This document shows, in pieces, positions 23,833-36,800 of a stretch of 64,000 bases of DNA; within the stretch, counting starts at the first letter, position 1, and each line of letters begins with the position of its first letter. The position numbers were made by a program, and so were the translations under genes. The stretch is from Ustulina deusta (lineage: Eukaryota; Ascomycota; Sordariomycetes; Xylariales; Xylariaceae). The DNA lies in contig JAJNNX010000056.1 in NCBI GenBank assembly GCA_023159155.1, positions 62,001-126,000 of the forward strand, written 5' to 3'. The notes under the pieces are model-generated. The model worked only from the letters and a program-made list of their open reading frames with translations, was not told where the DNA came from and made no database searches.

Positions 23833-26800
23833 TTACCTCTCTCCGCCTTCCAAGAGCGGGAGGGTCGGAACGACGATTCGAAGCCATCGAATGAAACTTC
23901 GTAACTGGATTTTCCCAATGTCCATCTTACTACCCTTAGCACGGTCGAACACGACACTCACTGGGGCATCACCTGAGTCCTTAGCTAATAGCGTTACTAT
24001 GCTATTGCCTCTCGACCCGGGGATTTCCTCCTTCGTAAAACCTCTTAGTGTTGTCGGGTCGATGACAATGCTCAACGAACCATCTACCGTGGCGATGGTT
24101 CTAGCGCCTTCCCCGTAATAGAGTTCAATAGAAGATCCCCCACTCTCGCGGTTCCACGAGATAGGCCCTTTGCGGTAAGAGGACAGCTCGAACGCAGCAG
24201 AGTCTAGGGATACGCCGGGCAAGAAAGAGTGTACGACAGGAGACGCGGGCGTGGATATCGGCTCCAGCACTGCAGAATTCGTCACCTGGTTGCGAGACGT
24301 GTCCATGTCCAATTTCGCTTTCTTCGCGTTCTCTGGTCTAGGCGCGCCAATATTCGTCTCGGTTATCTCCTCGGGTCTCACCCGCTTCAGCCCCTTCGAG
24401 ATCTTCTCCAACTCCGGCTGTACGGGTGGCGGGTGCGCACTTGATAAATCAGTCGAGGTATTTAAAATGGTTAGAAGGCTACCCTCCGCGCAATTTTCAT
24501 CATCAGTTTGGGCAGTGCGTAGTGAGGAGGCTGCTCCTTTAGGGAGAGAAGTCGACTGGTGTACTACATGCGCGACGTCCAGATTTGTCATCGATGCACT
24601 GCTCGACGCCTTACCGTCGTTGTCTTGGGCTGGGTTCTCCACGGCTCCTTTCATAGGCTCGTCCGGAGAGAATGGTTCAAAGATGGAGTTTTCCTTCGCT
24701 GAGTGGTCATCTTCTTGAGTACCTGCCGCCTTTATCATCTCATGGACAGACAACGCGGCCTTAACATCGTCTGGCGTGGTCCCACGCGTGGAATTAGGTG
24801 GCTCGGCTTTCTTACATTCTGAATTTCGCAGGTGATAAAACGCCCATGGCCGTTCGCCAGCTTCGAGGTGTTCCCATGCATCATACTCATCTCCCAAAGT
24901 GCTGTCCATAGCCGAACCAGAGTAATCACTATCACCGTCTATTTCACCAGCTGTGTCCCGCATGTCCTGCAACTCTTTTTGCGTGACATTAGAGACGGAG
25001 GACCCTTCGGGCTCTGAGTCATCACCAGAGTCATCGGCATCTGTTATGGGCGAAACTACCGGTGTCGCAACGGAGTCACTTCCCATATCTAGGAAGGTGT
25101 TTTGGTTAGAAGGCGTATCAATCGAGAATTGCTGACGTACCTCTGGCATTTTTCTTTTGTGCCCCCTCGAACTCCTCCCACGAACTAAACCCCTCTTTCT
25201 TAGCAACCCAACGTCGCGCGGCGTTGAAAGGATGGTCTTCTTTTTCAGGGGGGTCTAGTTGATAGAGTGGAAATTTGCTCAGACTTTTTGCAGGAACCCA
25301 GCCCACTTCCGAGTTTTTGTCGCTAAAATTGACTTGAGTCAGTTTCATCTCTTCAGCAACATAAATCAAGTCCGGTAGGATGCGAAGATGAGATCTTGAT
25401 GAAAATATCTATAATTTGGTGGAGGGGGGTTGCGGATAAAAAAAAATCTTGTCTGGATTTAGAGGCGTTGGATCATAGGGGCAAGGGGCGATCGCGCTTA
25501 GAACGTACAAGAACATGACGGGGAATTTCCTCCTCCTGACCATCTTACCCCCATCTTCAAAACCCGGTGACCAGCCAACGATGGCAGCATTCGTAGCACT
25601 GTCCATGTCTTTGTAGACATAACACCTGGGCGGGTTGGATTTCCTCCTGTCAAGCAGTCCAGTATCAACAAGGCTATGTTCGAGGCCACCCGATTTCTGA
25701 TCGTCCCAACCGAGAATCATAACCGGATATATGCAGTTTTGGGGACTCCAAAAACAATTATATACATGAAAAGCCTTCGGGTTTGTGATGATCAGTTTCG
25801 AAGTCTTCTGGGGTGTTTTACGCGCTCTGTAGGTAGATAACGAAGAACTTTTATCCCGTCCGTTGGTCTCTGATTGTGTGCCCTTTCGTTGGGAAATGAT
25901 AGTAGCTTCCGTCTCTTTGTTGGAATTATCTAAGGCTTTCTGTGTCGCGTTTGTAGCCGCTCCGGCAGTTTGCCTTCGGCTTGCCTTCCTGGTCTTCTAT
26001 GATTTTGTTAGTCGCCCTAGCCTAGCCCTATACGTTACGCTCAACTTACAGGATTGACGAGGCTCATTGGCTTATAGCCATCTCTAAAAGCCTCATCTAC
26101 AGCCGCTCTATTTAGCTCGGCCAGCTGCCTGTTGCAATCAATCACTCTATAACCAAGCATCTTGATAGCTAAAGCGAAGCTCCTTCCTAGAAAGCCGTGC
26201 AGCCGACTGTCCAAATGCTTCGCAGCTCCCGCCATGGGTAGTCGATTAAATCTCATCGCGTGCTCCTCGCACTTGAGGATGTACCACTGATCACTGTTAG
26301 GTGGGTACTCTACGATGGTATCTTTGCTATAGGAGATCAGGAGTTAGAGATTACATCTTATAGTCCAAACTCGAGTTACTCCTGTAAGGTTTCAGGAGCA
26401 CGCAGGATAGTATGAGCAAAAGGTTTACCAACACCCGGGGATAAAACTGGAGAATGCGTACTGTTCAGCTTGTCCATTTTGATACACCTCATTGAAGGTG
26501 ATGGTTCTTGAAGCGCCAAGTTCATTGTTGGTTATCGGAGATACGGAAACGGGTGTCGGTATGGGTTGCACCGTATCAAAACTTGCAGGTTGGTTCGCCC
26601 GAGATTGTGTGGATTCTTTTAACGCTTTGCGATTTTTAGTCTTATATCGGAGGACGTACTGCTCCTTTCCATTAGTAGCACACTCACGTTGGACGGTAAT
26701 AGCGAAGCCATTTTCGGACATGGCCGATTGAGGTTGCTCTCGGGAAGCCGTAGGGATGGGAACAGTCTCCTTAGAAGGAGGTATCCGGCCGTTGGGAGGA

Positions 26801-27180
26801 CCAGAAGATTGACCTGCTGGTGGTTGGGAAGTTGAAGTCGTGCCTCGGTAGATTGCTGTTGCGCTGTCGTCGGTAGTCGTAGTAGTAATAGCAGACGAAT
26901 GGACAGGTAAAGTACTGTCCATGAATGATCTGTCAGCCAGGGCTTCTTCATACGCCTTCTTGTGATTTTCCTGTTCCTTGCGTTGGCTCTCCTCGACAAT
27001 ACGCATGCGTTCGTCATATTGCCTATTGATAGATTGCAAGGTAGCGTCGCGGTCTTCGTTTATCTTGCGAACCTCACGGTGGATAGCCGCGGGGTCGATA
27101 GCCCTATTGCGCAATCTTTCTAGTTCAACTTGGGCATCCTCTATGGCACTCTGCCTCTTGGCTTTCGCCTCACTTTCCAT
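23833..27180 (-). CDS. Five-exon fungal protein of unknown function (coiled-coil N-terminus)
   Basis: The gene begins at ATG 27180 with a charged coiled coil (KAKRQSAIEDAQVELERLR to ESQRKEQENHKKAYEEALADR, residues 8-85), then a Ser/Thr/Pro-rich linker and the block TITFNEVYQNGQAE. Splicing (about 26465 to 26328) joins HKDTIVEYPPNSDQWYILKCEEH and LDSRLHGFLGRSFALAIKMLGYRVIDCN. The next exon (about 25990-25508) carries CIYPVMILGWDDQKSGG and a basic linker. Its last intron is best ended at about 25325, rebuilding FPVMFFDKNSEVGWVPAKSL. The final exon after a 51-bp intron (about 25141-25091) is an acidic, disordered tail ending at 23833. I recognise the TIVEYPP...WYILKC...H and GF..ALA...LGYRV.DCN patterns from a widespread uncharacterised Sordariomycete family. 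No catalytic motif is visible. About 1000 residues; all joins keep frame. Confidence 0.75.
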
Positions 27181-30100
27181 AGCGAATACGTTCGTCGTGG
27201 TGTTGGCCTACCATCAACAACAATCGATCTTTCCACCATCCATTAAAAATCTCAAGCTGTGAGGAATCCATGACGTCTCCTCCTTGATCCCGGTTAATGG
27301 ATGTATGAGTCGGCCAATGTGAGAGGGAGGTTGTCGCACATACTCATTCCCGAATCGACTGGAAACACAGAGAGCAGCACATCGGTCATCTACGGTCCAA
27401 CACCAAGGAGGCAGGGGAAGTCTGTTCTCGTTTGACGAACCGAAAGGGTTTGACAGAGGCACGAGAGAGCGAGGTATTCTTGCGAGGGGTGGCGAGTGAG
27501 AACGGAAACCGGGGTCGAGGTGGGCGAGAATGGATAGCTCCGGCCAAAAACGTGGAGGTAGGAAGCAGATGTCTGTAGGAAGACCGCACCTACCTACCTA
27601 TTGCCACGATAGATGCCAACAGGTAGGTGTGTACGTGTGGATGGTGTAGGTAACTTAGTGTACGCGTACCCAGTGTGCCTTACATGTGCGGCCTACCCTT
27701 GATGCTGTAACTTGAAGTGGCGTGACTTTGGAAGATAAGGTAAGTTAGATAGGTCCACATAGGTAGGTAACTTGGACGCAATGTCTACCACCCATGCAGA
27801 TATTTTCTCCTGTTGATGCTGCGTTGAGGGAAGAGCTCAAACGCAAGGTATGAGATGGGACTAGCCTAAGCAGCGTTTGCATGCAGGTGACGATGGATCT
27901 TAGGATACAGGCAAGTTCTACTGACCGCAAAAAATGAGATTAAGTCGGGTTTGACCAGACACAAACTGGGCGAGCGCTTCCCTATGAGACTAAAATCTTC
28001 GAAGCTGCAAAAGGGTGGGTTGGTTCAAGACTGTTGGTTACGACGAGAGGTGAGGACTGGAGGTGAGGACACTCGGTATGTAAATACCTAATAGGTACGT
28101 AGATAGTAGGGCATTGGTTAGATACATAAGTAACTAGAGAGACACTGACATGGGGTAGCTCAGCCAATTGGTGATCGCAATTAATGGAGCCCGTCTGACT
28201 TGTCACACTAGCACAGGTTGCGCGATGTATCAACTGAGGGACTATATACCGTTCAAATAAATACTACACTATGGTGTATATTGTGTACCTAGTGTAGGTG
28301 TCTAAGGACTTCACCTAGATCTTATGAGAGAAATGCCTATACACCTAATGATCAGGGTTGAGGAGTCCTCATCTTGAGGGCGAGTTCTATCCAGCGCCCG
28401 TTATCGCCATTATTATTTAAGTACTCAGCATAACTAGTGTAAACGTTAGAAAACTTAAACGTTGAAGTTGCTGGTTTTGGCACTCTACATTAGGTAGTGG
28501 GGTGGAGACTAGCTACCCGTGGTACTAAATAGGTAAGGACAGGAGGATTTCTTTTATATTACCTACCCCCTTATACATAAACTAATACTTGGTACTATGA
28601 GAGAACCCTCTCATTGATCTACTCACTAGGTATCTACATACCTCCCCAGAGCTATCTGCTAGTAGATCTACACATCTTCATACAAAGAGAGGAAAGCACC
28701 TCGTACATGTTATTACGATGTTAAGTGTACAAAACCTGCACTATACATTGTAATCCGATCTGCACATGCATGTGGCTTGCAGCTTGCACACTACTTACTT
28801 ACATAGTGTAGTACCTGCTCAAAACTTGAAGAGACAAGGGTAAGGCAGATGGGCTTAACCTAACTTAGCAAATCTACCAACGAACACCTCCTCCATACCG
28901 GCCCCTAGTTTCTCGAGCCTTTGGTTCTATATAACTGAGCCCTCCTCCCAGGTGGTTGTTGGTTAGCTATGCAGCATGCAGCATGACCCCCTGTGCTTGC
29001 TCTGTGTATTGTGGTCTGACTTTGTTGGAGAATATGATATGTCACATCACCCCTATCCAACTTACACTACAGACCAGGTACCTAGGGAGTTGATTCGTTC
29101 GCACAGCCCCTAATCTATCTACTTACACTATTACATCAATATGCTAATAGCTATCTTTTCGCAGGCTTTGGCGATTCAAGATTCCGTATGAATGCTACCA
29201 CGGCATAGAGTATGAGTCTCTCTTAGACGCCGGAGCTATCGCTAGCGAGTTTCTTGACAGAATAGATGCCATCCTACGCCGTATTGCTCAAAGCTCGCCT
29301 TCTATCAACCCATTCCAAGCGACCATCATACTATGTAGTTGTTGCTCCGGGCGAATTTCTTGTTGTCAAGCACCAATAGCTATATACGCAAGAAGAATAC
29401 AGGGAACATGAATTAAGGATAATAGGAACGAATGATTGTTGCGCCTACTCCCAGTCCGATCTAAACAATTTACGTCAAAACAAACCGAAGGTCCGGAATT
29501 ACGGAACCGCAAAGCACAAGAAATCCCTCGTTCTCGGATTTATGGCCCGGCTCGTAATCGCAACGCGCGTGATGACGAGCAGCTGTGTACTTACCGTTTC
29601 AAGCTCACTCATTTACACCCAATACGATGCACTAGGTAGACTACTTTCTGACCAAAGCAGGGGACAACTCATCTCCAAGACTACTGCAGTAGGTAGTGTA
29701 CACCATTGCCATGGGGCAACCGGGGTTATCAGCACAACACAAATGATAAGCCGTATCCATCAGCACCATCACTGCCTCCCCCTGGTATAGCCAGATCTCT
29801 CTTTTGCAAAATGATCCAGATCAGATTTGTCCACCGCCCTCGCGTAATCGGCACAGGACCGGCTCTCCTTCCAGTCGTTTTTTTATCAGTCTTTCGGAGA
29901 ACCATGCTACGCCGCCCAAAGCATCGTTTTTTACGTGCATCGTAGCACCATTATTTGCGACTTCTCTCCGATAGACTTATGCTACAGACCGGACAAACTG
30001 ATATTGTGATGTCGTGTTACATGATCCGGGCCGGTTCCGGGTAAGAAATAGGCAAACACGCCTGCGGCAAAAAGAAGGGCTATGCAACCAACCAGATTAG

Positions 30101-30420
30101 TTGTTCCAGTCTCCGCGTCCGTAGGTCTCTCGCTTCGAACTGGAGCTATTATAATTCCACGTCGGCGTACCTGTGGCCACCGAAGTGACGCGGAGTAGAT
30201 TGAATCCAAGAGGATGATGCTGTGAGTGTGACCCTTGCATCATGTAAAACTTGAATATCGAAGTGGCATTTCGGCATCGGAAAAAAAACAACACTTAAAT
30301 TTGGTAAGTGTACACAAGATAGTACAGAAATAAAGCCAGTCATACCATCCTTGCCGTTAAACGGCCAAACTACCTATTATCTTCAGCCAAGTTTCATAAG
30401 CCGAAGTGCACGTACGGAGC
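27181..30420. other. Gene-poor 3.2-kb region, AT-rich, with scattered short palindromic motifs
   Basis: No full gene is recognised. Repeated CTACCTA/GGTAGGTA and TAGTGTA/TACACTA words occur between about 27585 and 29100. One ATG-less open frame at about 29164-29411 on plus looks coding-like (see findings). A short minus-strand frame near 30000-30200 contains one hydrophobic segment but no family match. Confidence 0.5.
29164..29411 (+). pseudogene. Possible exon or gene relic, unidentified
   Basis: A plus-strand frame without an ATG stays open for about 80 codons directly after a good splice-acceptor-like sequence (TCTTTTCGCAG at 29154-29164). It begins WRFKIPYECYHGIEYESLL and continues with an amphipathic helix-like EFLDRIDAILRRIAQ. 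The composition looks protein-like, but I do not recognise the family and see no donor exon upstream. It may be chance. Confidence 0.25.
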
Positions 30421-32576
30421 TCAGTAAGGCGGGCTTAGGTCGCGAGTCATCACACACAGCTCTACATCTCTCGCCCTCGTTCTCTTCCGCTTCTTCGACG
30501 GGGGCGCTCCAGTTAAGGAAACCGGGTTAGTGATACGGTTCTTCGAACAGCGCCTGCCGTAATCTCCAAGCGCTATATCCGGAAAGTTCTCCTTGAGCCA
30601 CCGGTCCCGAAGACGTCTACCTGCTCGGTGAAGCCCCCGGCTAACCGACTCGTCATCCAACCCGCCTTCCATTATAACCTCGTAGAACAGAAGAGCCATG
30701 TCTGCACACACCTTGTCGCTTACCTCCCACAAAGTACCGATGGTATGTCGAAAGCCGGCGAGCTGGAACGCACTGACTAGATGGAGACCCTCGTCGATGA
30801 GATCGCCTTGCTTGACCTGGCCGGTGCCACGCCGACAGGAACGCCAGGGACGGCCTTCTTCGGCGGAGGTTTGTCTCTAGAAGGGTCGTCACTGTCAGTG
30901 GTTGTGTTTCCCAGTCACTCAGGAGTAAGCAACTCAGAGAAGGATCGAAAGGGTTCGTTGAGCCGTGGCTTGCAAAGTGGAAAACGTCACATGTTTCCCG
31001 AGACGATAGAACCTGGCCTCGAGAAGATGCTGGCTCATCGATTTTAAACCCTTTGAAAAAAAAACCCTGAGCGTTTTGATCTCTTCCGCTGCGTAGCTAA
31101 GGTCTTTCTGTCGTGGTATGCTCTGCATACCCAGTAGGATTATATTTTTCAAATTAACAGTCGTGCTCTCTTGAGGACCGTGATGGCGTGCGTGAATGAG
31201 AGCCTTGACAGAAGAACCGTATGACGAAATGACCCGGCCGAGTGTTGTCTTGGTCGAATGCGGGGCGTGAAGTCCGGCCGCATGTAAAGGGAATTTGCTA
31301 AGCAGACCCGTTGGAATCCACCAAACGCGTGGCCACTTGTTATATTCCCCTAGACACTGAGTATACCCGAGCTTGCTAAGCACCGAGTCAACAGGTGCCT
31401 TCCATAACCACTTCAGTACTTTAGAGCTCCCTAGGTCCCCAGCCATGGCTTCCCTGACAATGTCCTGTTTCTTAAGATTGGGCAGTTCCAAGAGCCGAAT
31501 TTCTTGTGGTTGGATGAGGATTGCATCACAGCGATACTCGCTGACGTTGATCACAATGAGAGGACCCTTTTTTGATGCGTCTTGCATAGCCTCTTTTCTC
31601 GGTGGGAGTAGGAAGTCCTGAAAATAAGGAATTTGGCGAATTTCGTTGATCAGATCCTCAAGGTTTCTAGCTGCCTGATATCTTTGATTTGGTTTATCCT
31701 GCCAAAGGGTCGAAGTTTTGTCAGGAACTGACGCCAATTTGTTCTGTGGTTCTAACTCTTCTCTAAGGTGGTGAAACTTCCTGGCAAGCTCTGGGTGGTT
31801 CACATGTAAACCCGAAACATCGGTCCTCAGATCTTCTATAGCATTCAATAGCTTCTGCACAATCCTCTCGTAGCCCTGTTGTCGAATATCTTTCCTGAAG
31901 CTGGACACCGAGATTTTTCAGGTACGCGGCACAATCAGGATGGTCACCCGGCGCGTTGTTGGTCGCCTTTCTGCATATCTGAATTGCTTCATCGAGATAC
32001 CCTTAGGCATATGATTGCTCGTATTTTTCAGCTATTCGACCTGCAAGATTACTCAAGTAACCAGGCCTATCTGAGTGACGCTCTGGAGTCGATTAGACAA
32101 GTTCTCATAAGATTTTAATGGATCTTTCGAGGTGCCGCTGTTTCTCCCAGGGCGGCGCGAACTGCGTCGGCTTCCTCCCAAAGATTTTCCGACTGGCTCA
32201 TTTCACCTGTGGAACATAGATAATGTAGAAGTTTACTCAACCATAATCGGTGATCCGGATAATCATCTAAAATGACTTGCATAGCCGTGCGAATGAGTTT
32301 GCGGCCCCTGTCAAGATCCGCCATCGATGGCGCCTCGCTATATTACCTTCGGATCAGGAAAGAAGTGATACAATCAGCGAAGGCCATCCAGTGCCGATCA
32401 TGTTCTGATAGGGTATCGAGAGCTTCTTGGGCAATCCTAATAGCTTCTTCGAGATCGCTCATAGAATGGTTTTTCGAGTGGAGTGCAGCGAACAATCTCA
32501 TAAGCATCTCCTTCCATTCCATCCCACTCATATCATTAAACTGACAGAATGAAGGGTTGGAAGTTGGCTTAGGCAC
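30421..32576 (-). pseudogene. Decayed TPR-CHAT (caspase-like) protein gene
   Basis: The remains of a fungal TPR-CHAT gene read on minus. Two TPR-like blocks (DLEEAIRIAQEALDTLSEHDRHW, about 32450; SDRPGYLSNLAGRIAEKY and GYLDEAIQICRKATNNAPGDHPDCAAYLKNLGVQL, about 32070-31900) precede the CHAT linker (EDLRTDVSGLHVNHPELARKF, about 31810) and CHAT core. The core shows VWWIPTGLLSKFPLHAAGLH, the catalytic-His block VFHFASHGSTNPFDPSLSCLLL, LAFLSA with the expected Cys lost, and LVSAFQLAGFRHTIGTLWEVSDK. Lesions: in-frame stops at 32343-32345, 32105-32107, 32093-32095 and 32003-32005; a frameshift near 32115; an apparent deletion and frame change near 31885 between TPRs and linker; a 1-nt shift in an A9 run at 31056-31064; and a shift exactly at the Cys codon (30827-30829). 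CHAT domains are clan CD protease folds, often with TPRs; fungal functions are unknown. Neither a 5' ATG nor intact product exists. Confidence 0.85.
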
Positions 32577-33872
32577 ATGACAGTAAGTATGTAGGCTGGC
32601 TGAAAGCGCGCAGACATGTATACGTGGGGGGCAGTGCTGTCAGAGGACTATCTAGCCAATAATCGATTCAACTTTTGTTTTGTGTAGGGAGGGTAGCAGT
32701 AGTAGTAAGTAGTGGCGGCAGCAATGCCTTAATGAAACCACCCAACGCATGCCAATTCAGTTGTTAGTGCAATGACGGCGGTATCAGATGTGCCACTTCG
32801 CCCGAACATGTAGGATGTAACTTGATGCCGGCTGCGCAATGCGGTAGATGCCTACGCCTGAAAGAGTGGCAAGGTATTAGCTATGAGTATGTAGTCTATG
32901 TAGGCGCTCGGCTTCCTTGAAAAAGCCCCGTGGGTGGCCTGTCTAAAAGCCTTGAGTTAAGTACGTATAAACAGTGTTCAAAGAGGCACCTTAAGGTAGT
33001 GCTTACGTGCATGCTGACCGCTAATTTTCTCCTTTTTGGTGGAGGTTCACTAGGTAATTCAGCTTGGTGCCGGTACTTAAAGCTTCGGTTGTCCGTATTG
33101 TACGATATCTCGGCCATTTTCTTAGAGGAATGCTTTTCACCAATATTACTAAGGTTAGATAACTCTCTGTTGCAACGGTTCGGGCATGGCCCAAAATGGC
33201 CAAGTCGCTTGTATCTTTAACAATATGTAAATCAACATATGATCCCCCGACTCCATAGCTACCTTTGGTATTTTGGGGAAAAATATATTTTCCTCTCCTT
33301 GGCATATATCGGGGGTTCGCTAGCTGTATTCTAACTCGATTCCAATACGGGGTCGGGAAGACAACGTGGACAAAGCTTCTCGCTAGATCTGTACTTATCT
33401 ACAACAATTTAACGAGTTCTCCGAAAAATGGGCATCGGATACATAATGAATCACGAGCATTTATTACAGGTTTCGACCATAAGGAATTGAGAACGGAATC
33501 TTAAATCTATCGCTGCTAATATAACACGCGCAGTACCGATGTCCGAGTCTTCGCTGAGTAGGCCACCCCCTTTAGAGTCATCCGACCAGGCAATGATATG
33601 AAGCAGGAAGAAAAAGCAACCCAGGGGGCAACCAGACAACTGGGCAAATGTCGAGGCTCGCATATTCCCCCCTAGACCCAAATGAACGCCCATTGCTAGG
33701 TCAGTGTAAGAAAACCAACGCAAATCCTTCCGAATCGCGAATCCGGTTCCATAACCCCTTCAAATCCTGCATGATACCTATTTCTAAACATCTCGAAACT
33801 CCTCCATAACCACGGCTACTTTCATTGAAGCAGTCCTTTAATATAACAGGCTCCACGCTAGCCGTAGGAACA
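32577..33872. other. Intergenic region between TPR-CHAT pseudogene and TOR 3' end
   Basis: No recognisable gene occurs in this 1.3 kb. Short ORFs on both strands lack family patterns. Its left end might include more of the decayed TPR-CHAT 5' part, but I could not trace it. Its right end is TOR 3' UTR. Confidence 0.5.
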
Positions 33873-36800
33873 CTACCAGAAAGAGCACCAACCGATGTAA
33901 TGCTGGCAAAGGTTCTCTAGCTTCGTAGCCTCTATGACGAGCTTGTTGACCTGTTGAACGACTTCTAATTCTTCGATCGCTTTGAAGTCGCGGCCTGTCA
34001 GCTTCTGGTTAACCCGGTCGAGCACCTCGATGGCACGAGCATTCTGAATCTCAGCCATCTCACCATCGAGCTGCGCTGTGCCATTGAACAGGCTCGAATT
34101 AGTGCGTGCGCGGCCACGCACAGCCGGTGGGCCACCCTGATGGATCGGCTCGGCAGCTAGCTGGGCAGCGAGTAGTTCAGAAGGTGGATGCTCCCCCTCC
34201 AAAATGCTGGGTCGACGAGTGCGCTGCGTGCCAGCCTCGAGAGCGGCCTCGCGTTCGGAATGGAAGTTAGGGCCGTTAGCCGAAGCCGCATTGGTCAAAC
34301 GCCAGGTAAGGAGAGGGTCATGAATGAACTATTCAAGAGATCATATCGTTAGTATCGATAGGATGAACCCCAAGTAGGACGAAAGTTAGAACTTACAGCC
34401 TCTAGCACGGCCATCACACTCTCTTTGTTTTCGCGAAGTACCCGCATAACATGTTCACAGGTGATACGGAAACTTCCCTCAATATTGCTCACCTCCATCG
34501 CATACGTAAGCATTCGCGTTAGGCGGAAAGGTACTCTCTCGGGATACTTGTCGCGTTTCATAGCCACTTCAAAGCAATCGCCGAAGTCAATGTGAATAAT
34601 CTTGCCCGTGATTCGATCGAGCATCAGATTACTGGGGTGACGGTCGCCTAGGCCTAGAATGTAGCCAACCATGCTCATGACACCGAGACTGCGTGTGTAG
34701 TTGGTACGCCGTTCCAACCATGCTTCAGAGCTCTTGCTCTTCAACCAAAGAACGCGGTATAGATCCTGACCCGTCGTGTTATCCAAGGCGTAGCCAAATA
34801 CCTCAACCTTCTGCATGAGCGTGAGGTTGTCATAGTCTGGCGCCATCTGCAACATGATGCGGTGTTCGATGTTGAGTAGGATCTTGCGGCTCTCGCGGTA
34901 CTCCCGGATTAGCACATGAAGGGTATCACTATTCGGCACCCACCCCAGGAGACCAGAGTTCTGGCTGAGTGGAATGGCGGGGTATCGCTGGATCCCAAGA
35001 TGCCTCTTGTAGCATTCCGAATCGTTTGCGAGTAGAGTGTTGCATAATCCGAAAAGCTGCATCACGCGCTCATCTTGGCGGATATCTTCATGTCCCTTGA
35101 GAAGGAATGCGTAAGGTTTGCCGTCGCTGCCCGTCGTGATGAGTTTTCGAGGACGCTGTTTCGAATTGATTACGCTGAACGTCATCTCAAATGACATAAT
35201 ACGCACGATAGGAGCACCACTGCGGTACGTACCGGGCACGGCAAGGTCTAGGTTCCTAGCACTAAGCAGCTTGGGTGAGCAGTACGTGAGCTCCAATGAT
35301 GTCACCTGTGGAAGTTGTCGGCCTATACGGCGGAAAACTTGGTAATACAAGTCCCATGCACTGTTCATATCATTAATGTCATGGCTCTGTTCATATTGGC
35401 GACACCATTCTCGCGCTTCTGTGAGATCGCGTCCGAAAGTTTGCGCAAAGCTGATTTCGCGTAGCGTCTCGGGACCTCTTTCGAGTTGTTCATGCAGAGG
35501 GTTTAAGGTGGCAAACATGCCCTCGGGGTTGTGATCGCTAAACCAGAGTCGAGATGCCTCCTCGATGCCTTCGTGCCATAGCTCATGCCATAATACGGCA
35601 ACACGAATGAGCTCGTGGCTAACAACATCTGCTTGCTCGACAAGTTTAGCGCTGTGTGCTCGCATGCTGTCCATGATGAGGGCCGCAGATTTTGATCTCC
35701 TAGTGTTCTGGGTCGACTTCATAGCTACAGTGAGGGGGTACACCAACGCTTGAGGATGGTTACGGCCTACATCAGCGAGCAGGTTGTGGATAGACTGCCG
35801 TACCCGTGGATTCGGCTGATTGATGCGTGCAATCAATTGCGGAATGACCTCAAGCCACGTATCGACACTAACAGTACCAAAGCCTTGAGTAACCGCCCCG
35901 GTGACCTCGCTGCTGCCACCATGTGCAAACCAAAGGGTGAGGAGGCGGAGGGTGTCCTGCAAGGAGCTACCCGAAGATAGAGCGATCGACTTGAAGAATC
36001 CTGTTACAGCCGGGACGACATGACTAATTACCAAGCTTGGATCGGGTCTTGGAGCTTTCCGATCACCCGGGGAGGTAAGGGTCTGGACTATTTCGAAATT
36101 TGCCAAAGCCCAGGCATGCCACGCCTTGTACCACTTGGGGTTATACTGCGTAGCTTTAGAGTAGGATGTGAGGATGTCCTGAACGCTTTGGTGTTGCCAA
36201 TCGCTCTTGTTCAAAGCAACTTGCCACTCTCCTTGTCTGAGGAAGCACTTTGCTAAAAGAACAGTCTGATCCTGAAATTCTTTCTGGGACCTCAGATGGG
36301 ACATACCCGGCTCTACGCCATTATGGAAACTATAATCACCCATCACTTCCATACCATTGGGGACGGATTGCAGGGAGGCTCGCGCCATTTCTAGACGCTG
36401 CACCGTGTCAGCAGTGAATTTCCGGAGACAGAATAGCGTCTTTTCAGCGTGGCCAGTCTGGCGCATGTTTGCCTGTTGGCCGAATTCCCAATAGAATTTT
36501 AGAACGGCGTAGACCACCTGAGCAGGAATCCTCCAAGTCGAAGAGGCCGGAGGTTGCCCGTTTTGGCTCCAATAAGGAATGATAGTATCAAGAGGATGGT
36601 CACTGCCGATGAGCTGCTTCAGAGACTTCTCAGCAAGTCCCATGCGCCCAGACTTTCTACAGAGGTTGGCAAACTTGATCCACATGTGCATATTTTCTGC
36701 CGGCGTAATAACAAGAGCACGAAGTCTGAGCATGCGCTGCCAAACCTCAACGTTTCTCTGGCACCCTTTCAGCCGGATTTCCCAAGTGCGTCTCATGGTC

